Below are positions 11,603 to 20,641 of a stretch of DNA of 64,000 nucleotides, one piece after another. The stretch is from Variovorax sp. 54 (GTDB lineage: Bacteria; Pseudomonadota; Gammaproteobacteria; Burkholderiales; Burkholderiaceae_C), in NCBI RefSeq assembly GCF_002754375.1, contig NZ_PEFF01000001.1, forward strand, positions 5,721,501-5,785,500, in the 5' to 3' direction. A program made the position numbers and the translations under genes. Position 1 is the first letter of the stretch. Each line of letters begins with the position of its first letter. The notes below the pieces were generated by a model. That model was not told the origin of the DNA. It was given only the letters and a program-made list of their open reading frames with translations, and did no database searches.

Positions 11603-11755
11603 GGGTTTGTCTCCGTCGGACCCGCGAATGCAGGGTCTCTTTGTGAGTGCCCATGGTAGAAATCAACGACGCCGCAGCGCGAGTGCGCATCGCACCGTTC
11701 CGATGGCAAAAGACCTCAGTTCTTCACACCGGCCCTGCGCGGTGCCGCCGATGCG

Positions 11756-13480
11756 TCAGTCCGCCCCCGCCCGCCACACCCGCGCCAGCGCCGCCAGCTT
11801 GCCCCGCAAACTCAGCTTGTCGTTCGACAGCGCATCGATGAAGTCCGACAGCCGCTGCGACTTCACCATCGTGTAGATCGTGAGCCAGGTGGTGAGCACG
11901 AACACCACGCCGAACCAGATCGCCTTGCGCCACAGCGGCGCGTCGGCCTCGGCCAGCAGGTTCATGCCGAGGAAGCCGGTCGTCACGGTGCCGATGAGGC
12001 CGAACAGCGTGACCACCGTGAGCCGCACGACGGTGCTGGCCTGCCGGCGCAGGCTGTCGGCGTCGAGGTAGGTGTTCATGTCGGCGATGCGCGCCTTCAC
12101 CTCGTCGTACAGCGGGTCGAGCCGCAGGTGCGTGGCGCACATGTGCGAGAGCGCGCGCACCTGCGCCTGCTCCGAGATTTCGTGGAACCAGTAGCGGTGC
12201 GTGAAGCGCAGGAAGCGTTCGAAGCTTGCGCGGATGGCGCGCTTGAACTGCTTCACGCTCGGCGTGCTGCGGATGTTGAGTTTCTTGAGTGCCTCGACCA
12301 GCTGGTCCGAGAACATCAGCAGCGAGGCCTTCTGGAAGTGCGCGATGAGGAACAGCAGGAAGTGCTGGTGCCTGAACTGCGCGAGCACGCCGCGGTCGCG
12401 GCAGCAGAAGAACTCGGAGCGCGCGTCGCCCACCACGATGAGGGCGTGGCCGTTGCACAGGTAGCGCGTGTTGGGGGCGGCACCCGCGTTCACCCAGAAG
12501 CGGTCGTAGCAGTATTTGTGCTCGAAGTCGGCCAGATGGTGCTCGGCGTAGGGCAGGTGGGCATCGGCCCCGCCCGCACCCGTGACCAATGCGAGCCGCA
12601 CGAAGTCGTCGCGCGTGAGGCGGCGCGGATCGTCGAGCGACAGGTAGGCCATCACCGGCATGCGGTAGTACTCGATCTGGCGGTAGCGCAGCACGCCGGG
12701 GTCGTCCGAATGGTCGCTCACCAGCGGCTGCATCAGGTAGGCCCAGTGCGCGGCAATGCGTGGCGCGCGGTGCTGAGCCACGTGCGACAGGAAGGCGTCG
12801 CGCTGCTGCGCGTCGGAGGCGGCGAGCACGCGGCCGTCGGCACCCAGCCACTCGACGCTGGCCATGCAGTGCAGGGCGGCGCCATCGGCCTCCCAGCCTG
12901 AAGGGTAGGCACGGCCGAAGCGGTAAAGAATGTCCTGCGCCTGCGCGAGGCTCAGGTGGTCGGTGCCGACCTCGAGGTTGAGCAGCACCACGTCGATGTC
13001 GAAGAAGAAGTACAGGTCGCAATGAATCACGTCGAGCGTGATAGGGGCCTCGCCGGGCCGGGCCACCAGCCGCACGGACGCAATGTCGCGGCGGCGGAAC
13101 ACGCGCATCGGCGAGTCGCCGTCGTTGCCCGTGCCGTCGCTGGTGCTGCTGCTGCTGCTGCTGCTGCTGCGCGATCGGCCTTCGCCGTACAGGAAGCGCT
13201 GCACGTACGGCAGGAAGCTCACGAACTCGTTGTAGTGCCGCTCGTGAAAGCGGCCGCTGTCGCCGGTGTATTCGTCGACCTCCTCGCGCCAGGGCGAGGC
13301 CTCGCCCATGTCGCGCAGCACGTGCCAGGGGCCGTGGTGCGAAGGCGCCGCGCCGGGCGCCGGCACGAGGCGCAAGGGCCAGAGCAGCGCCTGCCGGAAA
13401 TGCTGCACGACGGGGCCGGTGGCCGGGGTGCTTGCCGGGAGAGAGGTGGGTTCCACGGGGTCCGCATGGGGGTTCGGCAT
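11756..13480 (-). CDS. Enlarged CorA-like divalent cation transporter
   Basis: A 574-residue protein, much longer than typical CorA (about 320). The C-terminal 100 residues hold the signature: a long stalk helix (about 455-505), a first membrane helix (TVVRLTVVTLFGLIGTVTTGF) ending in GMNLL, the CorA Gly-Met-Asn selectivity motif, then a second membrane helix (IWFGVVFVLTTWLTIYTMV). The large N-terminal part contains IHCDLYFFFDIDVVLLNLE and a poly-serine loop at about residue 105. The ATG at 13480 is preferred; a GTG at 13519 would add 13 residues. It is divergent from the kgu operon. Confidence 0.85.
   Translation of the reverse strand: MPNPHADPVEPTSLPASTPATGPVVQHFRQALLWPLRLVPAPGAAPSHHGPWHVLRDMGEASPWREEVDEYTGDSGRFHERHYNEFVSFLPYVQRFLYGEGRSRSSSSSSSSTSDGTGNDGDSPMRVFRRRDIASVRLVARPGEAPITLDVIHCDLYFFFDIDVVLLNLEVGTDHLSLAQAQDILYRFGRAYPSGWEADGAALHCMASVEWLGADGRVLAASDAQQRDAFLSHVAQHRAPRIAAHWAYLMQPLVSDHSDDPGVLRYRQIEYYRMPVMAYLSLDDPRRLTRDDFVRLALVTGAGGADAHLPYAEHHLADFEHKYCYDRFWVNAGAAPNTRYLCNGHALIVVGDARSEFFCCRDRGVLAQFRHQHFLLFLIAHFQKASLLMFSDQLVEALKKLNIRSTPSVKQFKRAIRASFERFLRFTHRYWFHEISEQAQVRALSHMCATHLRLDPLYDEVKARIADMNTYLDADSLRRQASTVVRLTVVTLFGLIGTVTTGFLGMNLLAEADAPLWRKAIWFGVVFVLTTWLTIYTMVKSQRLSDFIDALSNDKLSLRGKLAALARVWRAGAD
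13144..13170 (+). repeat. Nine-unit TGC trinucleotide repeat encoding a serine run
   Basis: Nine uninterrupted TGC units, read from the other strand as AGC codons, encode a poly-serine loop in the CorA-like protein. Such a pure run could change length by replication slippage in steps of one serine without breaking the frame. Confidence 0.9.
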
Positions 13481-13519
13481 CGCGCCAGTGTAGGCAGGCG
13501 GGTGGGTCAAAACGCCCAC

Positions 13520-13541
13520 CTAGGGGAATCCCTAGCTAGGG
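13520..13541 (+). promoter_or_regulatory. Overlapping inverted repeats CTAGGG-N4-CCCTAG and CCCTAGCTAGGG
   Basis: Immediately upstream of the PtxS-type operator lie CTAGGG-GAAT-CCCTAG (13520-13535) and the perfect 12-base palindrome CCCTAGCTAGGG (13530-13541), which share an arm. In the divergent CorA-like/kgu intergenic region this looks like a binding site for a second, unidentified regulator. The three possible pairings could also be competing hairpins. Confidence 0.5.
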
Positions 13542-13542
13542 C

Positions 13543-13556
13543 TGAAACCGGTTTCA
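13543..13556 (+). promoter_or_regulatory. Operator palindrome TGAAACCGGTTTCA (PtxS/LacI-family type)
   Basis: A perfect 14-base palindrome 59 bases before the first gene of the ABC/kgu operon. It is identical to the operator recognised by the 2-ketogluconate-responsive LacI-family repressor PtxS in Pseudomonas. The LacI-family gene at the far end of this operon (19613-20641) is the obvious binder. The following CATTTAAG could supply the -10 region, so repressor would block polymerase. I found no second copy near the regulator gene or elsewhere in the regions I inspected. Confidence 0.85.
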
Positions 13557-13614
13557 TTTAAGCTGCAAGCATTCCTTTCAGGGTCCGCGCACGGCTTTCC
13601 GTGCCCGCTCCACC

Positions 13615-14286
13615 ATGAACTACCAGTTCCAATTCGAAGCCGTCTTTGCCGCCTGGCCGCTGCTGCTCAAGGGCACGTGGATCACGGTGCAGCTCTCGCT
13701 CATCGCCACCCTGTTGGGGCTGGTGGTCGCCATTTTTTGCGCCTGGGGCAAGACCTCGGGGCCGGGCTGGCTGCGCTTCATCGTCAATGCGTACATCGAG
13801 GTGATCCGCAACACGCCGTTCATCGTGCAGCTGTTTTTCTTCTTCTTCGCGCTGCCGGCCATCGGCCTGCGCTGGTCGCCGCAAACGGCCGCGCTGGTGG
13901 CCATGGTGGTGAACCTCGGCGCCTACGCCACGGAGATCATCCGCGCGGGCATCGAGTCGATTCCCAAGGGGCAGATCGAGGCGGGCCGCGCGCTCAACCT
14001 CAAGCCCTGGGAAATCTTCCGCTTCGTGATCATCAAGCCCGCGCTGAAGGCGATCTACCCGGCGCTCACGAGCCAGTTCATCCTGCTGATGCTGAGTTCG
14101 GCGGTGGTCTCGGTCATCTCGGCCGACGACCTGACCTCGGTGGCCGCCAACCTGCAGTCGCAGACCTTCCGCAGCTTCGAGATCTACATCGTGGTTGCTG
14201 CCATCTACCTCGCGCTGGCGCTGGCCTTCTCGGCCATGTTCAAGCTGATCTACAAGCGCACGCTCAACTACCCGGACCGCCGGTAA
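13615..14286 (+). CDS. Polar-amino-acid-type ABC transporter permease 1
   Basis: Inner-membrane permease of the His/Glu/Gln/Arg/opine family, 223 residues with about five hydrophobic helices. The first helix region is LLKGTWITVQLSLIATLLGLV. The EAA loop that docks on the ATPase reads EIIRAGIESIPKGQIEAGRALNL; the conserved E-G-x-G is relaxed, as is common in this family. The RNTPFIVQLFFFFFALP segment is a hallmark. First gene of the operon under the PtxS-type palindrome. Gene context suggests that the cargo is 2-ketogluconate or a related sugar acid and not an amino acid. Confidence 0.92.
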   Translation: MNYQFQFEAVFAAWPLLLKGTWITVQLSLIATLLGLVVAIFCAWGKTSGPGWLRFIVNAYIEVIRNTPFIVQLFFFFFALPAIGLRWSPQTAALVAMVVNLGAYATEIIRAGIESIPKGQIEAGRALNLKPWEIFRFVIIKPALKAIYPALTSQFILLMLSSAVVSVISADDLTSVAANLQSQTFRSFEIYIVVAAIYLALALAFSAMFKLIYKRTLNYPDRR

Positions 14287-14317
14287 CTGACTGACCACGA
14301 CGGACGGAGCACACACC

Positions 14318-14971
14318 ATGCGCACCTTCGGTTTTCCCGAATTCCTTTTCATCCTCGAAGCGGCCAAGTGGACGCTTGCGCTGTCGGCCATCGCCTTCGT
14401 GGGCGGCGCCATTCTTGGGCTGGCCATCGCGCTGATGCGCACGTCGGAGTCGACGTGGGCGCGCGCCGTGTCGACCACCTTCATCCAGATCTTCCAGGGC
14501 ACGCCGCTGCTGCTGCAGCTGTTCCTGGTGTTCTTCGGCGCGCCGGTGCTGGGGCTGGACATCAACCCGTGGGTGGCTGCGGGCGTGGCGCTCATCCTGA
14601 ACAGCGCGGCCTTCCTCGGCGAAATCTGGCGCGGCTGCATCCAGGCCATTCCGCGCGGCCAGTGGGAGGCGGCGCAGGCGCTCAACCTCAAGTACGCGGC
14701 GCGCATGCGCGACGTGGTGCTGCCGCAGGCCTTCAAGATCGCGCTGGCGCCCACGGTGGGCTACCTGGTGCAGATCATCAAGGGCACGTCGCTCGCGGCC
14801 ATCATCGGTTTCGTCGAGATCACGCGGGCCGGGCAGATCGTCAACAACGCCACCTTCCAGCCGCTCATCGTGTTCTCGGTGGTGGCCGCCATCTACTTCG
14901 CGATCTGCTGGCCGCTGTCGCTGCTCGCGGCGCGCATGGAGCGCAAGCGCGCTCTCGCGTTGGCCCGCTGA
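14318..14971 (+). CDS. Polar-amino-acid-type ABC transporter permease 2
   Basis: Second membrane subunit (217 residues), homologous to the preceding permease. It shows LEAAKWTLALSAIAFVGGAILG at the N-terminus, the QGTPLLLQLFLVFFG hallmark, and the EAA-type loop GEIWRGCIQAIPRGQWEAAQAL. Together they form the heterodimeric channel. The 31-base gap from the first permease contains GGACGGAGC about seven bases before the ATG, a plausible ribosome-binding site. It is followed by the binding-protein gene. Confidence 0.92.
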   Translation: MRTFGFPEFLFILEAAKWTLALSAIAFVGGAILGLAIALMRTSESTWARAVSTTFIQIFQGTPLLLQLFLVFFGAPVLGLDINPWVAAGVALILNSAAFLGEIWRGCIQAIPRGQWEAAQALNLKYAARMRDVVLPQAFKIALAPTVGYLVQIIKGTSLAAIIGFVEITRAGQIVNNATFQPLIVFSVVAAIYFAICWPLSLLAARMERKRALALAR

Positions 14972-15022
14972 CCGTTCCTCGTTTTTCTCGTCGCTTCCTT
15001 TCTTTTTCAGGAGACACATCCC

Positions 15023-15820
15023 ATGACCCGTACCTCTACCCGCCGCGCAGCGCTCGCCGCCCTGGGCCTCGGCGCCGCCCTGACCGTGTTCGCACCATTC
15101 GCGTCCGCACAGACCGTGGCCGACATCAAGAAGAAGGGCGAGATCACCATCGGCATGCTGGTCGACTTTCCGCCCTACGGCACCACCGACGCGAAGAACC
15201 AGCCCGACGGCTACGACGCCGACGTGGCCAAGCTGCTGGCGAAAGACTGGGGCGTCAAGGCCAACATCGTGCCGGTCACCGGCCCGAACCGCATTCCGTT
15301 CCTGCTGACCAACAAGGTCGACCTGCTGGTCGCTTCGCTGGCCGTGACGCCCGAGCGCGCCAAGCAGGTGCAGTTCTCGCAGCCCTACGCAGCCGCGACC
15401 ATCGTGCTGTACGGCGCGACCAAGACCTCGATCAAAGCCGCTGGCGACCTGAAGGGCCTGCGCGTGGGCGTGGCCCGCGCATCAACGCAAGACGTGGCCG
15501 TGACCAAGGCCGCACCCGAAGGCACCGAGATCCGCCGCTTCGACGACGACGCCTCGGCCATGCAGGCGCTGATCTCGGGCCAGGTCGATGCGATTGGCTG
15601 CTCGGTCACCGTGGCGGCGCAGATCGCCAAGCGCGTGCCGGCCAACACCTTCGAAAACAAGTTCACGCTGGTGCAGCAGTCGATGGGCATCGCGATGCGT
15701 CCGGGCCAGGAAGAGCTGACCAAGGCCGTGAACGAATTCGTGCAGAAGAACACCGCCAACGGCGAGCTGAACAAGCTGTACCAGAAGTGGCTGCAGGCCG
15801 ACCTGCCCAAGATGCAGTAA
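15023..15820 (+). CDS. Family 3 extracellular solute-binding protein
   Basis: Periplasmic binding protein of 265 residues for the transporter encoded around it. The leader MTRTSTRRAALAALGLGAALT has paired arginines and a hydrophobic core with cleavage near ASAQ, so Tat or Sec export is possible. The mature part starts with VADIKKKGEITIGMLVDFPPYGTTDAKN, as in SBP_bac_3 proteins, and contains TPERAKQVQFSQPYAAA and GLRVGVARASTQD. In amino-acid binders a conserved Arg and Asp hold the ligand backbone. Whether these pocket residues are kept would test the sugar-acid proposal. Ribosome-binding site CAGGAGAC precedes the ATG. Confidence 0.93.
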   Translation: MTRTSTRRAALAALGLGAALTVFAPFASAQTVADIKKKGEITIGMLVDFPPYGTTDAKNQPDGYDADVAKLLAKDWGVKANIVPVTGPNRIPFLLTNKVDLLVASLAVTPERAKQVQFSQPYAAATIVLYGATKTSIKAAGDLKGLRVGVARASTQDVAVTKAAPEGTEIRRFDDDASAMQALISGQVDAIGCSVTVAAQIAKRVPANTFENKFTLVQQSMGIAMRPGQEELTKAVNEFVQKNTANGELNKLYQKWLQADLPKMQ

Positions 15821-15856
15821 TCACCACGGTTCACAGAGGCTGAAGGAAATCCTGGC

Positions 15857-16611
<755 letters not shown>

Positions 16612-16612
<1 letters not shown>

Positions 16613-17355
16613 TGGCCTTCGAAGTCCTGATTTCTCTGTCGTCCTTCGGTGCGGCCGAGGTGGGGCGGCACGGCCAGCTCTGGTGCTCGCAACTCTCGCG
16701 CGCCGCAGGCGCCGATTCGGTGGAAGTGCGCGGCGAGATGCTGCGCGACGCCGAGGCCGAACTGCCCGCGCTGAACGGTCTTGCGTCCGTGTACTCCAGC
16801 CCCGAGGGCCTGTGGGCCGGAGGCGGCTGGCTCGACAGCGCCGCGCTTCAACGCGGCATCGCCGCCGCCACGCGCGTGGGCGCAAAGCGGCTCAAGATGG
16901 CCATCGGCGACTTCCAGCCGTCGTCGCACGGTTCGCTCTGGGGCCTGAAGGTCGCGCTGGCCGAAACTCGCGTCGAGCTGCTGATCGAGAACGACCAGAC
17001 CGTGCGCGCCGGCACGCTGGCCGCGCTGCAGACCTTCTTCGACGTGGCCGACCGCGCCGGCGTGTCGCTGGGCATGACCTTCGACATGGGCAACTGGCAC
17101 TGGCTCGGCGAGTGCCCGCTGCAGGCCGCGCAGGCGCTCGGCCACCGCGTGCGCTATGTGCATTGCAAGGGCGCGCAGCGCCTGCCGCACAAGTGGGTGG
17201 CGGTGCCTCTGGGCGACTCGGTCGCGCCGTGGCGCGCGGTGCTGCGCGCACTGCCGGCCGACGTGCCGCACGCCATCGAATACCCGCTCGTGGGCGACGA
17301 CCTGCTGGCCGTCACCCGCACGCAGATCGACTTCATCCGCGCCGCACGGGCGTAG
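16612..17355 (+). CDS. kguE: TIM-barrel sugar isomerase/epimerase family protein, probable KguE
   Basis: A 247-residue protein of the xylose-isomerase-like barrel superfamily. Landmarks are VEVRGEMLRDAEAELPAL at the start, RLKMAIGDFQPS, ELLIENDQTVRAGTL, the metal-ligand-rich MTFDMGNWHWLGE, VRYVHCKGAQ and HAIEYPLVGDD. The ATG at 16612 overlaps the ATPase stop (TGATG). The gene order KguE-KguK-KguD and the LacI-family neighbour match the Pseudomonas 2-ketogluconate operon, where KguE is a barrel protein of still uncertain reaction. The name is therefore based on family plus context. Confidence 0.8.
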
Positions 17356-17365
17356 GAACACACAC

Positions 17366-18319
17366 ATGACGGAACCCACCGCTTTCGATGTCGCCTTGTT
17401 CGGCGAAGCCATGCTGCTGCTGGTGGCCGACCGGCCCGGCCCGCTGGAAGATGCAGAGGCGTTCCACAAGCGCACCGCCGGCGCCGAGACCAACGTGGCC
17501 ATCGGCCTGTCGCGCCTCGGCCTCAAGGTGGGCTGGGCCAGCCGCCTGGGCACCGATTCGATGGGCCGCGCGCTGCTGGCCGCGATGCGCGCCGAAGGCA
17601 TCGACTGCTCGCACGTGATCACCGACGCGACGCAGCGCACCGGCTTCCAGTTCAAGGGCCGCGTCACCGACGGCAGCGACCCGCCAATCGAATACCACCG
17701 CAAGGGCTCGGCTGCGAGCCACATGGGCCCGGCCGACGTCGACGAAGCCTGGCTGCGCTCGGCGCGCCACCTGCATGCCACCGGTGTGTTCGCGGCCATC
17801 TCCGAGACCAGCCTGCAGGCCGCGCTCAAGACCATGGACGTGATGCGCGCGGCCGGCCGCACCATCTCGTTCGACACCAACCTGCGGCCCACGCTGTGGT
17901 CGTCCACCGAAACGATGCGCCACTGGGTGAACGAACTCGCCTCGCGCGCCGACTGGGTGCTGCCCGGCATCGAAGAGGGCCTGCTGCTCACCGGCCACGA
18001 CAAGCCCGAAGACGTCGCGAAGTTCTACCGCGAACGCGGCGCGAAGCTGGTCGTCGTCAAGCTCGGCGCGGCCGGCGCGTACTACGACAGCGACGTGGCC
18101 GGCACCGGCCATGTAGCCGGCTTCCCTGTGAAGGAAGTGATCGACACCGTGGGGGCGGGCGACGGCTTTGCGGCCGGCGTGGTGAGCGCGCTGCTCGAGG
18201 GCAAGCGCGTGCCCGACGCAGTGCGTCGCGGCGCCTGGATCGGCGCGCGCGCCGTGCAGGTGCTCGGCGACACCGAAGGCCTGCCGACGCGGGCGCAACT
18301 CGAAGAAGCGGGGCTCTGA
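17366..18319 (+). CDS. kguK: PfkB-family sugar kinase, probable 2-ketogluconate kinase
   Basis: Ribokinase/PfkB-family kinase of 317 residues. Substrate-end motifs are ALFGEAMLLLVADRPG and AGAETNVAIGLSRLGLKVGWASRLG. The nucleotide and catalytic motif is DTVGAGDGFAAGVVSALLEGK, whose second Asp is the catalytic base. By sequence alone it could be a 2-keto-3-deoxygluconate kinase. The flanking barrel protein, reductase, regulator and operator make phosphorylation of 2-ketogluconate to 2-ketogluconate-6-phosphate the better guess. It starts 10 bases after kguE, and its stop overlaps the reductase start by one base. Confidence 0.85.
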   Translation: MTEPTAFDVALFGEAMLLLVADRPGPLEDAEAFHKRTAGAETNVAIGLSRLGLKVGWASRLGTDSMGRALLAAMRAEGIDCSHVITDATQRTGFQFKGRVTDGSDPPIEYHRKGSAASHMGPADVDEAWLRSARHLHATGVFAAISETSLQAALKTMDVMRAAGRTISFDTNLRPTLWSSTETMRHWVNELASRADWVLPGIEEGLLLTGHDKPEDVAKFYRERGAKLVVVKLGAAGAYYDSDVAGTGHVAGFPVKEVIDTVGAGDGFAAGVVSALLEGKRVPDAVRRGAWIGARAVQVLGDTEGLPTRAQLEEAGL

Positions 18320-19299
18320 TGACGAAGAAGAATGTGCTGGTGTTCCGGCCCCTGCCCGAAGACCAGCTCGCGCGCCTGCAGGCGGTGCACCACGTCACCG
18401 TGGCCGATCCACGCAAGGAACCCGAGGCCTTTGCCGCTGCACTTGCCACCGCGCACGGCCTGATCGGTTCGAGCTACAACGTCGACGCCGCGCTGCTGGA
18501 TGCGGCGCCGCAGCTCGAGGTGATTTCGAGCGTGTCGGTCGGTGTCGACAACTACGCACTGGCTGAATTGCACCAGCGCGGCATCGTGCTGTGCCACACG
18601 CCCGACGTGCTGACTGAAACGGTCGCCGACACCGTGTTCGCGATCCTCATGGCCACGCAGCGCCGCGTGGTGGAGTTGTCGAACCTCGTGCGCGAAGGCC
18701 GCTGGACGAAGAACATCGGCGAAGAGTTCTTCGGCACCGACGTGCACGGCAAGACGCTGGGCATCCTCGGCTTCGGCCGCATCGGCCAGGCCGTGGCGCG
18801 CCGTGCCGCTTTGGGCTTCGGCATGCCGGTGCTCTATCACTCGCGTCGCGCGGTCGACCTGGCCGCGCAGGCGCCCGAACTGCAAGGCCGCGCCACGCAC
18901 ACGCCGCTGGACGACCTGCTCGCGCGTGCCGACATCGTGCTGGCGATGCTGCCGCTGACCGACGCCACGCGCGGCATGATCGATGCCGCCTTCTTTGCAC
19001 GCATGAAGCCGGGCGCGTCGTTCATCAACGGCGGCCGCGGCGCCACCGTGAACGAAGCCGCGCTGCTCGAGGCGCTCGACCACGGCACCTTGCGCGCAGC
19101 AGGGCTCGACGTGTTCGCGAAGGAACCGCTGCCAGCTGAGTCGCCGCTGCGCACGCACCCGCGTGTGACGCCGCTGCCGCACATCGGCTCGGCGACGCAT
19201 GAGACGCGGCACGCGATGGCGGAGCTGGCGACGACCAACCTGCTGCAAGTGCTGGCGGGTGAGAAGCCGACGGCGCCGTACGACACGGCCGGAGCATGA
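18319..19299 (+). CDS. kguD: D-2-hydroxyacid dehydrogenase, probable 2-ketogluconate-6-phosphate reductase
   Basis: NAD(P)H-dependent reductase of 326 residues. The Rossmann motif is GILGFGRIGQAVARRA. The catalytic Arg lies in the INGGRGATVNEAAL region, a Glu in the GLDVFAKEPLP region, and the His in PHIGSATHETRHAM. In the kgu pathway it reduces 2-ketogluconate-6-phosphate to 6-phosphogluconate, which enters Entner-Doudoroff and pentose phosphate metabolism. By family alone it could be a glyoxylate/hydroxypyruvate or 2-ketogluconate reductase (GhrB). The ATG overlaps the kinase stop (TGATG), so translation is coupled. Confidence 0.87.
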   Translation: MTKKNVLVFRPLPEDQLARLQAVHHVTVADPRKEPEAFAAALATAHGLIGSSYNVDAALLDAAPQLEVISSVSVGVDNYALAELHQRGIVLCHTPDVLTETVADTVFAILMATQRRVVELSNLVREGRWTKNIGEEFFGTDVHGKTLGILGFGRIGQAVARRAALGFGMPVLYHSRRAVDLAAQAPELQGRATHTPLDDLLARADIVLAMLPLTDATRGMIDAAFFARMKPGASFINGGRGATVNEAALLEALDHGTLRAAGLDVFAKEPLPAESPLRTHPRVTPLPHIGSATHETRHAMAELATTNLLQVLAGEKPTAPYDTAGA

Positions 19300-19318
19300 C
19301 TGCGATCCCGCTTTTCTC

Positions 19319-19568
19319 CCTCCCCTCCCGGGGGAGGGCGGGGGTGGGGGCCAGCGGCGCATCCATTGAGCGCTCTGCCTGCCCCCATCCCAACCTTCCC
19401 CCGGAAGGGGAAGGCGCAACACAGAGGCATCGGCTGCGAAGGTCCGGCCTGTCTTGCTCCCTCTCCCCTCGGGGAGAGGGCGGGGGTGAGGGCAGCGGCC
19501 GTCACTTAAGCACTGCCTGCACTAGTGCCGCCGGCCCTCACCCCAACCCTCTCCCCAAGGGGAGAGGG
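19319..19568. repeat. Cluster of four REP-like GC hairpins
   Basis: The 313-base gap between kguD and the LacI-family gene holds no gene but four related hairpins. They lie at about 19319-19338 (CCTCCC/GGGAGG), 19394-19414 (CCTTCCCC/GGGGAAGG), 19459-19480 (CCCTCTCCCC/GGGGAGAGGG, two-base loop) and 19547-19568 (identical arms, loop AA). The last two are in opposite orientation, each flanked by a GGGTGAGGGC / GCCCTCACCC shoulder, as in paired REP elements. They may terminate or stabilise the operon transcript or separate regulator expression from it. Confidence 0.85.
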
Positions 19569-19612
19569 AGCCAAAGCCGCCCACCGCGTTTTTCGCCTTT
19601 CGGGGGCAGACC

Positions 19613-20641
19613 ATGAAACCCTCCGGCCGCGCCACCATCGCCGACGTCGCCGAGGCGGCCGGCGTCTCCAAGGCCACCGTCTCGCGCTTCCTGAACCACC
19701 GCGAGCGCCTGCTGAGCCCCGACATCGCCACGCGCGTCGAGGCCGCCATCGCCAAGCTGGCGTACTCGCCCAGCCCGATGGCGCAGGCGCTGAGCCATGG
19801 CCGCTCTCGGCTCATCGGCTTGATCGTGGCCGACATCACCAACCCGTACTCGGTGGCCGTGCTGCGCGGCGCCGAGAAGGCCTGCCAGGACGCCGGCTAC
19901 CTCGTGATGCTGTTCAACCTCGGCAACGAGAGCGAACGCGAGCGCGAGGCCATCAATGCGCTCGCGGGCTACCAGGTCGACGGCTTCATCCTCAACACGC
20001 TGGGGCGCGGCAGCAACGTGGTCGACGCGGTCACGCTGCACGGCAAGCCCGCCGTGCTGGTCGACCGCCGGCACACGGGCATGCACACCGACTTCGTCTC
20101 GCTCGACAACCACGCCGCGATGCGTGACACCTGCGGCCACCTGGTCGAGGGCGGCTACCGCGAGCTGCTGTACGTCACCGAGCCGCAGAAGGGCGTCAGC
20201 TCGCGGCGCGAGCGCACGGCCGCTTTCGGCGCCTGCGTGGCCGCGCACGAGCCGCGCGTGGCGGGCGAGGTCTTCGAATCGGTCGAGGGCGAGAACGACG
20301 CGCTCGACGAGGCCTTGCGCGCACTGCGCCAGCGCGCCAAGCGCGGCCGCCGCGCGGCGGTGGTCGCGGGCAATGCCGTGGTCACGCTGCGCGTGGCGCA
20401 GGCCATGGCGCGGCTCGACTGGCGCTTCGGGGCCGACCTGGGTTTCGTGGGCTTCGACGATCCCGAATGGGCCTCGCTCATCGGGCCGGGCCTGAGCACG
20501 GTGGCGCAGCCGACCGACGAGATCGGCCGCGCCGCCGCCACCTGCCTCATCGAGCGCCTGCGCGGGCTCGACGCGGCGCCGCGTCAGCTGTTGCTGCCCG
20601 GCGAACTCATGGTGCGAGGGTCATCGACGGCACTGCCGTAG
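19613..20641 (+). CDS. ptxS: LacI-family transcriptional regulator, probable PtxS
   Basis: A 342-residue repressor-type regulator. The N-terminal helix-turn-helix and hinge read TIADVAEAAGVSKATVSRFLN. The ribose-binding-protein-like core follows (GLIVADITNPYSVAVLRGAE, AVLVDRRHTGMHTDFVSLDN, DLGFVGFDDPEWASLIGPGLS). Position after a kgu-type gene set and the exact TGAAACCGGTTTCA site at the operon head support identification as PtxS, whose ligand in Pseudomonas is 2-ketogluconate. Its last 35 bases overlap the end of the convergent GMC oxidoreductase gene. Confidence 0.85.
   Translation: MKPSGRATIADVAEAAGVSKATVSRFLNHRERLLSPDIATRVEAAIAKLAYSPSPMAQALSHGRSRLIGLIVADITNPYSVAVLRGAEKACQDAGYLVMLFNLGNESEREREAINALAGYQVDGFILNTLGRGSNVVDAVTLHGKPAVLVDRRHTGMHTDFVSLDNHAAMRDTCGHLVEGGYRELLYVTEPQKGVSSRRERTAAFGACVAAHEPRVAGEVFESVEGENDALDEALRALRQRAKRGRRAAVVAGNAVVTLRVAQAMARLDWRFGADLGFVGFDDPEWASLIGPGLSTVAQPTDEIGRAAATCLIERLRGLDAAPRQLLLPGELMVRGSSTALP

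Noticed and set aside
19319..19568. Possible CRISPR array
   Set aside because: The four repeats are self-complementary hairpins with different arm sequences and irregular spacing, and no cas genes are present. REP-like elements explain them better.
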